DNA of 8,240 nucleotides from Acidimicrobiia bacterium (GTDB taxonomy: Bacteria > Actinomycetota > Acidimicrobiia > UBA5794 > UBA11373): positions 1-8,240 of the forward strand of contig JALOLI010000058.1 of the NCBI GenBank assembly GCA_025456165.1, given 5' to 3'. Below the pieces are notes generated by a model. The model searched no databases. It was given only the letters and a program-made list of their open reading frames with translations, and was not told the origin of the DNA. Position 1 is the stretch's first letter, and every line of letters begins with the position of its first letter. Positions 1 to 8,240 of this stretch are shown here, piece after piece. The translations under genes were made by a program, and so were the position numbers.

Positions 1-1799
<1,799 letters not shown>

Positions 1800-1803
1800 C
1801 GGG

Positions 1804-3318
1804 CTAGTCCTCCCCCCGGCTCAGCTTGAAGGCGGTGATCGCCGCATCCAGCTCGGCCGTTGGCGGCAGCTCCCCGGTATCGGCGATGATCCGCAACAGC
1901 CCGGCGTGGCGGGTGCGGAACCATTCCCGCAAGGCGAGCTCGAACGCGCGCACCTTCGCGACGGCCACATCGTCCATGAGCCCGGTGGTGACGGCGTAGA
2001 TCGCCACCACCTGCTCGGCCACCGGCACCGGGTCGTACTGGGGCTGCTTGAGGACTTCCACCACCCGGCGGCCTCGCTCCAGCTGGGCCTGGCTGGACGC
2101 ATCCAGTTCGGAACCGAACTCGGCGAAGGCCTCCAACTCGCGGAACTGAGCCAGGTTGAGGCGCAGCGGGCCGGCGACCCGCTTCATGGCCCGCACCTGG
2201 GCGGCACCGCCGACTCGGGACACCGAGATGCCGGCGTTGATAGCGGGGCGCACCCCGGAGTAGAACAGGTCGGTCTCCAGGTAGATCTGCCCGTCGGTGA
2301 TCGAGATCACGTTCGTGGGGATGTAGGCCGACACGTCGCCGGCCCTGGTCTCGACGATCGGCAACCCCGTCAGCGAGCCGCCGCCAAGCTCGTCGCTGAG
2401 CTTGGCGCAGCGCTCCAGCAGCCGGGAGTGCAAATAGAAGATGTCGCCGGGAAAGGCCTCGCGGCCCGGGGGGCGTCGCAGCAGCAGGGAGATCTCGCGA
2501 TAGGCCACGGCCTGCTTCGAGAGGTCGTCGAAGATGACCAGGGCGTGCTCCCCCTTGTACATCCAGTACTGGCCGATCGCCGAGCCGGTGTAGGGGGCGT
2601 ACATCTGCAACGCGGGCGAGGCCGAGGCCGAGGCGTTGACCACCACGGTGTACTCCATCGCGCCGCGCGCCTCGAGGACCTCGACCACCTCGGTCACCGT
2701 GGAGGACTTCTGGCCGATCGCCACGTAGATGCACTTCACGCCGGCGTCGCGCTGGTTGAGGATGGTGTCCACCACGATGGCCGTCTTGCCGGTCTGGCGG
2801 TCGCCGATGATCAGCTCACGCTGGCCGCGCCCGATGGGCATCATGGCGTCGATCGCCTTGATGCCGGTCTGGATGGGCTGGTGCACCGGCCGGCGCTGCA
2901 CCACCGACGGCGCCTGGGTCTCCAGCAGGCGGCGTTCCGTGGTGTTGATGGGCCCCTTCCCGTCCATCGGCTCGCCCAAAGCGTCGATGACCCGCCCGAG
3001 CAGGGCGTCGCCCACCGGGACCGAGAGCACCCGCCCCGTCTGGCGCACCGGGTCGCCCTCGTGCACGTGGGAAGCCTCGCCGAGGATGACGGTCCCCACC
3101 GAGTCCTCGTCGAGGTTCAGCGCCACGCCGAGCAGGCCGCTGGGGAACTCGAGCAACTCGTTGGCCATGGTGGCGGGGAGGCCGTGCACCCGGGCCACCC
3201 CGTCGCCGACGGTGGCCACATAGCCCACCGCCGCCGCTTCCAGGCCGGGCTCCCACCCTTCCAGGTTGCGCCGCAGCGCCTCGCCGATCTGCCGGGGGTC
3301 GATGATCAGTTCCGCCAT
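1804..3318 (-). CDS. atpA: F1 ATP synthase alpha subunit
   Basis: The alpha subunit alternates with beta in the F1 hexamer, carries the non-catalytic nucleotide sites and lends residues to the catalytic ones. The 504-aa product is the usual length (about 500-515). It starts [20 protein letters not shown], the delta-contacting N-terminal region. It has the P-loop GDRQTGKT at residues 172-179, a Walker B-type strand [11 protein letters not shown] at 259-269, and the segment [18 protein letters not shown] with the arginine finger R368, equivalent to E. coli R376. The C-terminal helical domain is complete and ends at TAG 1804-1806. ATG 3316-3318 is preceded by a modest AGGG at 3326-3329 (7 nt spacing) and lies 15 nt after the atpH stop. 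Downstream atpG starts after only 4 nt, and its ribosome binding site sits inside the atpA coding end. I saw no missing key residue. Confidence 0.98.
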   Translation of the reverse strand: MAELIIDPRQIGEALRRNLEGWEPGLEAAAVGYVATVGDGVARVHGLPATMANELLEFPSGLLGVALNLDEDSVGTVILGEASHVHEGDPVRQTGRVLSVPVGDALLGRVIDALGEPMDGKGPINTTERRLLETQAPSVVQRRPVHQPIQTGIKAIDAMMPIGRGQRELIIGDRQTGKTAIVVDTILNQRDAGVKCIYVAIGQKSSTVTEVVEVLEARGAMEYTVVVNASASASPALQMYAPYTGSAIGQYWMYKGEHALVIFDDLSKQAVAYREISLLLRRPPGREAFPGDIFYLHSRLLERCAKLSDELGGGSLTGLPIVETRAGDVSAYIPTNVISITDGQIYLETDLFYSGVRPAINAGISVSRVGGAAQVRAMKRVAGPLRLNLAQFRELEAFAEFGSELDASSQAQLERGRRVVEVLKQPQYDPVPVAEQVVAIYAVTTGLMDDVAVAKVRAFELALREWFRTRHAGLLRIIADTGELPPTAELDAAITAFKLSRGED

Positions 3319-3333
3319 TGATGTGCCCTGCCT

Positions 3334-3870
3334 CTATCGCCGCTGCAGCGCCTGCCGCAGCCCTTCCAAACGGTGCCGCAACGAGCCGTCGATAACGGTG
3401 TCTCCTACCCGGGCCACCACCCCGCCCACCAGGGAGGTGTCGATGACGGTCTTCACTTCGACCTGCTTGCCGGTGGCCCGGCTCAGTGCCTCGGCCAGCC
3501 GCTGCACCGTCTCCTCATCGAGCTCGAAGGCGGTGCTCACCTCGGCAACGACCCGGTCGCGCTCGGCGGCCGCCCGCGCCGCCAGGTCGTCGGCGATGGC
3601 GGGCAGGTCGCGGCTGTGCCCCGCCGCCACCACGAAGTTCACCAGATTCAGCGTCAGCGGCAGGACCCGGCTCCCCAGCAGGTCGGCCACTATGCCGTGC
3701 TTGCGCTCCAGGGGCAGCCGCGGGTCGCCCAGGGTCAGGCGCAGGTCCGCCGAGGTCTCCAGGGCGCGAGCGATCCGGTAGAGCTCGTCGCTCACCCGGG
3801 CCACCACGCCTTCGGCGCGCGCCAGCTCGAGCAGGCCGGCGGCGTATCCACGAACCCGGTCGTCGGACAT
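3334..3870 (-). CDS. atpH: F1 ATP synthase delta subunit
   Basis: Delta joins the top of F1 to the peripheral stalk formed by the b subunits. The product is 178 aa, normal for a stand-alone delta. The N-terminal helical domain starts RGYAAGLLELARAEG (residues 7-21), and the C-terminal part carries the family signature around residues 142-171, beginning VIDTSLVGGVVARVGDTVID. The start ATG at 3868-3870 is only 2 nt after the atpF stop. The nearest ribosome-binding-like sequence, GAAGGG at 3885-3890, is about 14 nt away, which is too far to be good. Translation therefore probably depends on reinitiation after atpF. In Mycobacterium delta is fused to a b-like domain; here it is separate, with a normal single b gene upstream. 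Identification is secure. Confidence 0.95.
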   Translation of the reverse strand: MSDDRVRGYAAGLLELARAEGVVARVSDELYRIARALETSADLRLTLGDPRLPLERKHGIVADLLGSRVLPLTLNLVNFVVAAGHSRDLPAIADDLAARAAAERDRVVAEVSTAFELDEETVQRLAEALSRATGKQVEVKTVIDTSLVGGVVARVGDTVIDGSLRHRLEGLRQALQRR

Positions 3871-3872
3871 GG

Positions 3873-4433
3873 CTAGCGGGGCATCCCTTCGAGCTCGTCG
3901 ATGTAGCGGTCCACCAGCGTCTTCTGGGCGCCGGCGTCCACACTGCCGGCCACGACCTTCTGCGCCAGCTCCAGGGAGAGCACGGCCACCAGGTCGCGCA
4001 TCTGCTCGCCGGCGCGCTCGCGGTCGGCCTCCACGGCCTCGCGGGAGCGGCGGGCCACCTCGTCGGCCTCGGCCTTGGCCTTGGCCAGGATCTCGGCTCG
4101 CACCGCCTCGGCCGAGCGGCGGCCCTCCTCGACGATCCGGTTGGCCTCGTCGCGGGCCCCGGCCACTTCCTTGCGGCGCTCGGCCAGCAGGGTCTCGGCT
4201 TCCACCTTGGCCGTCTCGGCCTCGGTGAGCCGCCCGCTGATCGCCTGCTGCCGGGCGGTGAGCAGGCGGGCGATCATGTGCCGTCCCTTGAACCAGACGA
4301 AGCCGAAGACGATGGTGAAGGCCACGATGCCGGCCACCAGTTCGGCCGTGTCGGGCAGTACGAGGTCGATGCCGCTCGATCCTTCCTCCGCGGCGGCGAA
4401 GGCGAAGAGGGTGGACATGAGCGTGGGGATCAT
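3873..4433 (-). CDS. atpF: Fo ATP synthase b subunit
   Basis: The b subunit forms the peripheral stalk that stops the F1 head rotating with the rotor. The 186-aa protein has one N-terminal membrane helix (about residues 30-49, LVAGIVAFTIVFGFVWF). A long charged, alanine-rich coiled-coil region follows (about 60-145, rich in E, R, K and A), then a C-terminal delta-binding part. This architecture and its place between c and delta identify it. The start at 4433 is favoured over an internal ATG at 4418 because GAGGAAGG at 4438-4445 lies 4 nt upstream of the first ATG and too far from the second. It begins 10 nt after the atpE stop, and its ribosome binding site overlaps that stop. Only one b gene is seen, so a b2 homodimer is expected rather than a b/b' pair. 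Confidence 0.94.
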   Translation of the reverse strand: MIPTLMSTLFAFAAAEEGSSGIDLVLPDTAELVAGIVAFTIVFGFVWFKGRHMIARLLTARQQAISGRLTEAETAKVEAETLLAERRKEVAGARDEANRIVEEGRRSAEAVRAEILAKAKAEADEVARRSREAVEADRERAGEQMRDLVAVLSLELAQKVVAGSVDAGAQKTLVDRYIDELEGMPR

Positions 4434-4443
4434 GTCGCCTTCC

Positions 4444-4710
<267 letters not shown>

Positions 4711-5529
4711 TCAGTGCTCGATGTGAACGGACGTCTGGATGTACACCGCGGCCAGCAGGGTGAAGACGTAGGCCTGCAGGACCGCCACGAAGATCTCGAA
4801 GGGATAGATGAGCAGCCCGAAGGCCAGCCACAGCACCCCGGTGATCGACGACATGTCGAGGCGCGAGATGAAGACCACCCCGGAGCCGAGTAGCACGGTG
4901 AGCAGCAGGTGGCCGGACACCATGTTGGCGAAGAGCCGGACCGCCAGGGTGAAGGGGCGCAGGATGAAGGTGGAGATGAGCTCCAGGAACCCGATGAACC
5001 AGCGCAGGCCGAGCGGCACCGAGCGGGGCCACACGACGCTCAACAGGTAGCCGGGGCCATTCTTGACGAAGCCCACGATCACGAAGATGAACCAGGTGAC
5101 CAGGGACATGAACAGCGGCAGGGCCATGCGCGAGGTCACCGGGAAGTTGATCAGCGGGACCACGCCGAAGAGGTTCCCCACCAGGATGAAGAGGAACAGG
5201 GAGAGCAGATAGGGGAAGTAGCGCACCCCATCGGAGCCGATGACCCCGATCGCCACGTCGTCGCGCACGAATCCGACGATCCCTTCGATGGCCGCCCCGA
5301 ACTTGGTGGGCACCAGGCGGACCCGGCCGTAGGCCACCCAGAGGAGGGCCACGGTCACCAGCGCCGCCAGCACCATCAGCAGCATGGTGCGGGTTATCCC
5401 GACCCCGCCGATGCTGAAGACCGTCGGCGTCTCGAAGAGCTCGTTCACGCTGGGCGGGACGCACAGCACCGTCTTGTCCTCGGCGCAATGCGCCGGGATG
5501 CCCGGGAGGGCGAGGATCAGCTGCTCCAT
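4711..5529 (-). CDS. atpB: Fo ATP synthase a subunit
   Basis: The a subunit is the stator membrane protein that provides the two proton half-channels against the c-ring. The 272-aa product has several hydrophobic segments (about 48-66, 106-126, 138-155, 176-190, then the long C-terminal helices). The diagnostic segment FTLAVRLFANMVSGHLLL carries the essential arginine at R198, equivalent to E. coli R210. The last helix PFEIFVAVLQAYVFTLLAAV contains Q252, equivalent to the conserved glutamine. The C-terminus ending in HIEH resembles actinobacterial a subunits. ATG 5527-5529 is preceded by a GGGGAG-type site about 6 nt upstream and lies inside the last 13 bp of atpI, so the two are probably translationally coupled. 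Residues 11-36 are a rather long N-terminal stretch with two cysteines (C15, C23) ahead of the first helix. Identity is secure. Confidence 0.97.
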   Translation of the reverse strand: MEQLILALPGIPAHCAEDKTVLCVPPSVNELFETPTVFSIGGVGITRTMLLMVLAALVTVALLWVAYGRVRLVPTKFGAAIEGIVGFVRDDVAIGVIGSDGVRYFPYLLSLFLFILVGNLFGVVPLINFPVTSRMALPLFMSLVTWFIFVIVGFVKNGPGYLLSVVWPRSVPLGLRWFIGFLELISTFILRPFTLAVRLFANMVSGHLLLTVLLGSGVVFISRLDMSSITGVLWLAFGLLIYPFEIFVAVLQAYVFTLLAAVYIQTSVHIEH

Positions 5530-5918
5530 GTCGGCTCCCCTTGGCTTCCCCGAGCCACCGCCACCACCTCCCAGGTCATCATCACCACATAGGCCGCCAC
5601 CGCCGAGATGGTGGCGGCTATCCGATCCATCCCCGTGACCCGCTGCAGCAGCAGCAAGGTCGCCGTCAGCAGCCCCAGGCGCAGCACGAAGCTGAGCAGG
5701 GCCGCAGCCGTCAGCAGTCCGGGCCGGCGCCGCGCCACCAGCGAGAGGATGCCGCCGGAGGCCAGCAGGTTAGCCACGACGAGGGCCACGCCGACCGCCG
5801 CCGCCCAAGACGCCGCGGGGCCGCGCACCAGGCCGAAGATGAGGGCGAGGAGCGGCGCCAGCACGATCGCCGGGCGGCAGGCGTCCAGGGCGAGGGCCCA
5901 CTCCACCTCACGCTTCAT
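5517..5918 (-). CDS. atpI: AtpI-like ATP synthase assembly protein (subunit I)
   Basis: This is a small hydrophobic protein in the standard AtpI position just before atpB. AtpI proteins are known to help assemble the c-ring and are not part of the finished enzyme. I chose the ATG at 5916-5918 (133 aa) over an in-frame start 9 codons upstream, because it overlaps the atpZ stop as ATGA and has GGGGAG at 5925-5930 with 6-nt spacing. Four membrane segments can be seen at about residues 17-33, 38-60, 69-92 and 100-122, with positive charge in the loop VARRRPG (61-67). The gene overlaps atpB by 13 bp. AtpI sequences are poorly conserved, so the name rests mainly on topology, size and position; the specific biochemical role is inferred. 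Confidence 0.8.
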   Translation of the reverse strand: MKREVEWALALDACRPAIVLAPLLALIFGLVRGPAASWAAAVGVALVVANLLASGGILSLVARRRPGLLTAAALLSFVLRLGLLTATLLLLQRVTGMDRIAATISAVAAYVVMMTWEVVAVARGSQGEPTWSS

Positions 5919-6136
5919 TCCCCGCTCCCCCGGAGGTAGAGCCACAGCTTCCAGAAGCCCATGGCCGAGCCGATCACCAGGCCGATGACGATGAAGATCG
6001 GCCCGGTGCCCAGCCAGTGGTCGGCGCCCCAGCCGAGCAGGACCCCGGCGAGGATGTAGGAGTAGAAGCCCCAGCCCTCGCCGCCGGCGGTGAGGAGGTC
6101 CTTGCCCACATGCTGCTTGGTGCCGGTGTTCACCAC
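5915..6136 (-). CDS. atpZ: AtpZ-like small ATP synthase-associated membrane protein
   Basis: The 73-aa protein has two membrane helices, about residues 23-39 and 45-64. It shows the family pattern of AtpZ (F1Fo ATPase gene 1 family): an aromatic/glycine first helix, then GADHWLGTGPIFIVIGLVIG and GFWKLWLYL. AtpZ proteins are encoded before atpI/atpB in many bacteria. They have been linked to assembly, and with AtpI to divalent cation transport in alkaliphilic Bacillus; which applies here is unknown. Translation starts at GTG 6134-6136, with GGAAG about 6 nt upstream; the next codon is also GTG and could serve instead. The stop overlaps the atpI start (ATGA). This is the first gene after the 99-bp gap, so it should head the ATP synthase transcript if a promoter lies there. 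Confidence 0.8.
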   Translation of the reverse strand: MVNTGTKQHVGKDLLTAGGEGWGFYSYILAGVLLGWGADHWLGTGPIFIVIGLVIGSAMGFWKLWLYLRGSGE

Positions 6137-6235
6137 GGTTAACTTCCGCTCACTTACCCTAGCGCCCCGCGCCGGGCCGCGCCGGGCGCCCGCAGGATAG
6201 AGGGGCCGCGCCCCCTGGGGCGACGGCAGCAGCCG
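6137..6235 (-). other. Non-coding gap before atpZ with GC-rich inverted and direct repeats
   Basis: This is the only gap of more than 15 bp in the window. It separates the translation-related genes and the unknown membrane protein from the ATP synthase genes. It holds a perfect 10-bp palindrome at 6183-6192 (CGGGCGCCCG), two adjacent near-identical 10-bp units at 6169-6178 and 6179-6188 (gcgccgggcc/gcgccgggcg), and a hairpin at its upstream edge. A TAGGGT at 6156-6161 on the minus strand fits the loose actinobacterial -10 pattern TANNNT, but I see no matching -35. The region could contain a promoter, an attenuator or both. The repeats are seen directly; their function is not shown. Confidence 0.45.
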
Positions 6236-6237
6236 TC
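6222..6237 (-). terminator. Possible hairpin at the end of the unknown membrane protein gene
   Basis: GACGGC and GCCGTC form a perfect 6-bp stem with a 4-nt loop, and the stem overlaps the stop codon at 6236-6238. No run of T follows on the transcribed strand, so it is not a classic intrinsic terminator. It could be a weak terminator or an RNA-stabilising stem, or chance in GC-rich DNA. Confidence 0.3.
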
Positions 6238-6847
6238 AGGGAGTGCGCCGCCGCAGGGACCGGGGCCCGGTCTCCCCCGGAGGGCGCTCCAGCGCCCGCC
6301 GCTCGGCCATGGCATCGGCCCAGGCCAGGACCGGCAAGGGCAGCAGCGGGGCCACGATCACCGCGGGCAGCAGCGCCAGCCGCAGCAGCAGGTAGAGGTA
6401 GATCGTGACCAGCAGCGCCGCGACCACCCGCCTGCCGATCGTGTGCTCCGGTTCGGCGCGCAGCGCCACCAAGCCGCCGGCGGCGAACCCGGCGACCATT
6501 GGGGTATAGGGCTCGCCGGCAATGAAGGGGAGCCAGAGCCACATGGCACTGCCCAGCAGGAAGGCGAAAGAGACGGAGCGCCACGGGCGGGGGCGGCGGG
6601 AGATCAAGGCCAGGGCGGCGAAGGCGGCGGCCATGACCAGCGCTCCGCCGCCGAGGGTGGCCGCCACCGTCGCGGTGACGGGAACCTCGGCCCCCGCCTC
6701 CAACTCCGCGATCGTCAGGTCGCCCAGCCACATGTCGAAGGCGAGCAGCACCAGCCAGAAAGCCCCGGCGAGCAGCGCCGTAGCCACCCCGATGGCGGCC
6801 CACTTGCGCCGGGTGGAGATGCGCCCGCCGGCCGGCGAGTCGCTCAC
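6236..6847 (-). CDS. Unrecognised multi-pass membrane protein coupled to the sua5 gene
   Basis: I do not recognise this 203-aa protein. It is clearly coding: codon use matches its neighbours, the frame is intact, and it is wedged between sua5 and the atp genes with normal start signals. I chose the GTG at 6845-6847 because it overlaps the upstream stop as GTGA and has GGAGG at 6852-6856, 4 nt upstream; another GTG at 6859 lacks such a site. A short basic N-terminus (STRRKW) is followed by hydrophobic segments at about residues 16-41, 57-83, 91-110, 116-130 and 140-180 (the last probably two helices), giving five or six passes. The basic, proline-containing tail (181-203) is probably cytoplasmic. 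It occupies the position held by wecA in Mycobacterium but is shorter, and I could not see the acidic catalytic motifs of that family. No function is proposed. Confidence 0.75.
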   Translation of the reverse strand: MSDSPAGGRISTRRKWAAIGVATALLAGAFWLVLLAFDMWLGDLTIAELEAGAEVPVTATVAATLGGGALVMAAAFAALALISRRPRPWRSVSFAFLLGSAMWLWLPFIAGEPYTPMVAGFAAGGLVALRAEPEHTIGRRVVAALLVTIYLYLLLRLALLPAVIVAPLLPLPVLAWADAMAERRALERPPGETGPRSLRRRTP

Positions 6848-7440
6848 CCTTCCTCCCACGCCACCGGGCCGGAGCGCAGCACCAGCGGCCTGGGCCCGGT
6901 GAAGTCGACGACCGTGGAAGGCTCGACGTCGGACCCCGACCCGGGCAGGTAGGCGGCCACCCGGGCGCCGAACATGGCCCGGGCCGCAGCGTCGTCGCGC
7001 GCCGGAGACTCACCGGAGCGGTTGGCGCTGGTCACCGCCAGCGGGCCCGCCGCCGCCAGCAGGGCCAGCGCGGCGGAGTGGTCGGGGACGCGGAGGCCTA
7101 CCGAGTCGCGGACCGGGTCGCCCACCCAATCGGGCAGGCCCGGCACGCGAGGAACGACGATGGTGAGCGGTCCGGGCCAGTGGGCCCGAGCGGCCTCCAG
7201 CGCCGCCCCGGCGATGATCCCTATGCGGGCGGCGTGCTCCGCCGAGGCGGCGAGCAGCGCCACCGGCTTCACCACGGCCCGTCCCTTGAGGGCGAAGAGG
7301 GCTCCCATGGCCTCCTTGGAGAACGGGTCGGCGGCCAGGCCGTAGACGGTGTCGGTGGGCAGGCCTACCACCGCCCCCTTGTGCAGGGCGGCCACCACCT
7401 GGGCCAGGTCGCAGGGCCGGGGACCGGTCAACGGCAGCAT
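6844..7440 (-). CDS. sua5: L-threonylcarbamoyladenylate synthase (Sua5/YwlC/YrdC type)
   Basis: This cytoplasmic enzyme makes threonylcarbamoyl-AMP from threonine, bicarbonate and ATP, the first step of t6A formation at position 37 of ANN-decoding tRNAs. The 198-aa protein is essentially one YrdC domain and lacks the extra C-terminal Sua5 domain. Motifs in order are VGLPTDTVYGLAAD (residues 25-38), LKGRAVVKPVALL (51-63), HWPGPLTIVVP (87-97), SVGLRVPDH (113-121) and AVTSANRSGE (135-144). The ATG at 7438-7440 has AAAGGG about 6 nt upstream and lies inside the last 13 bp of prmC. A longer upstream extension of the same frame overlaps prmC out of frame and is not credible as coding. The stop overlaps the next gene as GTGA. 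Family identity is secure; the choice between the names ywlC, tsaC and sua5 is convention. Confidence 0.95.
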   Translation of the reverse strand: MLPLTGPRPCDLAQVVAALHKGAVVGLPTDTVYGLAADPFSKEAMGALFALKGRAVVKPVALLAASAEHAARIGIIAGAALEAARAHWPGPLTIVVPRVPGLPDWVGDPVRDSVGLRVPDHSAALALLAAAGPLAVTSANRSGESPARDDAAARAMFGARVAAYLPGSGSDVEPSTVVDFTGPRPLVLRSGPVAWEEG

Positions 7441-8240
7441 GGAGCACCCTTTCTCGCCACCAGGAACCGGGGCCGACCGGCCAGGTCGGCCCGCACTTCG
7501 CGCTCGTACGCGCCGAACAACTCGAGCACCGTCTCCCCCTGGGTCTCGCCGATCTCGCAGATCAGCCACCCACCCACCCCCAGCCACCAGTAGGCCTCGG
7601 CGGCCAGGCGGGCCAGCACCTCGGTGCCCTCCGGCCCGGCCACCAGCGCCTGCCGCGGCTCGTGGAGACGGATCTCGTCGGGAAGGGCCTCCCACTCCGC
7701 TTCCGACAGGTAGGGAGGGTTGGAGACGATCATCTCGACCCGGCCGCGTAGCCCAGCCGGCAACGGAGCCAGCAGGTCGCCCTCGAGGAAAGTGACCTCC
7801 AGGCCATCGGCGGCGGCGTTCTCCCGAGCCAGGTCGAGAGCCGACGGGCTCAGATCGATCCCGTGGACCGGGGCGGTGGGAAATGCCGACTTGAGGGCGA
7901 GAGCCAGCGCTCCCGAGCCCGTGCCCACGTCGACCAGAGGAGTCCCCGGCCCGGCCTGACCCAGCAGCCCCACGGCCAGCTCCCACAACTGCTCGGTCTC
8001 GGGGCGGGGGATCAGAGCGCGGCGGTCGACCCGCACCTCCACCGGCCCGAAGGGGATCGTCCCCTCCAGGTACTGCAGGGGCTCCCCGCCCAGGCGCCGA
8101 ACTACCAGGCTGTCGAGGCGGGCCTGCTCTTCGGGAGCGGCCACCGGTGCGGCGAGGAGAGCCGCCCGCGACCGGCCCGTGGCCGCCATGGCGAGGCGCT
8201 CCATTTCGTGCGAGGGCAGGGCCGGGGCCACGGCCCCATC
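7428..8240 (-). CDS. prmC: Release factor N5-glutamine methyltransferase, 5' end outside window
   Basis: PrmC (HemK) uses S-adenosylmethionine to methylate the glutamine of the GGQ motif in peptide release factors RF1 and RF2, which speeds translation termination. Numbering from the GTG at 8229-8231, the protein has the linker motif LIPRPETE (73-80), the SAM-binding motif LVDVGTGSGALAL (99-111), the acidic motif GIDLS (124-128) and the substrate-glutamine motif SNPPY (170-174), followed by HEPRQAL (190-196). PrmC proteins usually have about 25-30 more N-terminal residues than this GTG would give, and the frame stays open to the right edge, so the true start probably lies beyond the window. 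The stop at 7428 overlaps the sua5 start by 13 bp. prfA is the expected neighbour to the right. Identification is secure. Confidence 0.95.
   Translation of the reverse strand, partial: DGAVAPALPSHEMERLAMAATGRSRAALLAAPVAAPEEQARLDSLVVRRLGGEPLQYLEGTIPFGPVEVRVDRRALIPRPETEQLWELAVGLLGQAGPGTPLVDVGTGSGALALALKSAFPTAPVHGIDLSPSALDLARENAAADGLEVTFLEGDLLAPLPAGLRGRVEMIVSNPPYLSEAEWEALPDEIRLHEPRQALVAGPEGTEVLARLAAEAYWWLGVGGWLICEIGETQGETVLELFGAYEREVRADLAGRPRFLVARKGAPCCR

Noticed and set aside
4909..5592. Plus-strand open frame opposite atpB
   Set aside because: Its composition is dominated by H, D, E, G and R, typical of the reverse of a hydrophobic membrane protein gene.
6156..6184. A full promoter for atpZ
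   Set aside because: TAGGGT could be a -10 box, but the position 17 nt upstream is CGGCGC, which resembles no -35, so I only mention it within the spacer entry.
6159..7013. Minus-strand open frame overlapping sua5 and the membrane protein
   Set aside because: It is a shifted-frame shadow rich in R, P, G and A, with no start signal and no family features.
6844..7986. 380-codon version of the sua5 frame extending far upstream
   Set aside because: The extra N-terminal part runs out of frame across prmC and is glycine/arginine/proline-rich; the YrdC domain is complete from the ATG at 7438-7440.

Overview
The window comes from a GC-rich bacterial chromosome (close to 70% G+C by eye) and is nearly all coding, with every gene on the minus strand. 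Reading in the direction of transcription, from the right edge to the left, the order is prmC (5' end outside the window), a Sua5/YrdC-type threonylcarbamoyl-AMP synthase gene, an unrecognised membrane protein gene, a 99-bp non-coding gap, then atpZ, atpI, atpB (a), atpE (c), atpF (b), atpH (delta), atpA (alpha), atpG (gamma, frameshifted) and atpD (beta, 3' end outside the window).

The order prmC - sua5 - (membrane protein) - atpI - atpBEFHAGD is the arrangement known from high-GC Gram-positive bacteria. In Mycobacterium, for example, prfA-prmC-sua5-wecA lies just ahead of the atp operon. Together with the GC content and the sequences of the a, b and c subunits, this suggests an actinobacterial or related high-GC lineage, possibly uncultured. 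That assignment is inference; there is no rRNA or other taxonomic marker here. Two differences from Mycobacterium are visible. The gene between sua5 and atp is an unidentified membrane protein of about 203 residues instead of WecA, and b and delta are separate proteins.

The two upstream genes serve translation: PrmC methylates release factors and the Sua5-type enzyme starts t6A modification of tRNA. They are tightly coupled to the unknown membrane protein by overlaps of 13 and 4 bp. The remaining genes encode a proton-type F1Fo ATP synthase. AtpZ and AtpI are small membrane proteins associated with assembly, a/b/c form the Fo sector, delta joins the stator to F1, and alpha/gamma/beta are the F1 motor and catalytic subunits. 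The epsilon gene (atpC) would be expected just past the left edge. Spacing within the atp block ranges from a 13-bp overlap to a 15-bp gap, so it should be transcribed as one operon. The only sizeable gap, 6137-6235, holds GC-rich inverted repeats and is the natural place for an attenuator or internal promoter.

The most notable anomaly is the frameshift near 1095-1106 in atpG, which separates an otherwise normal gamma subunit from its conserved C-terminal helix. I found no mobile element, CRISPR array, RNA gene or clearly new biological system. The best candidate for something undescribed is the conserved-looking but unrecognised membrane protein gene translationally coupled to sua5.
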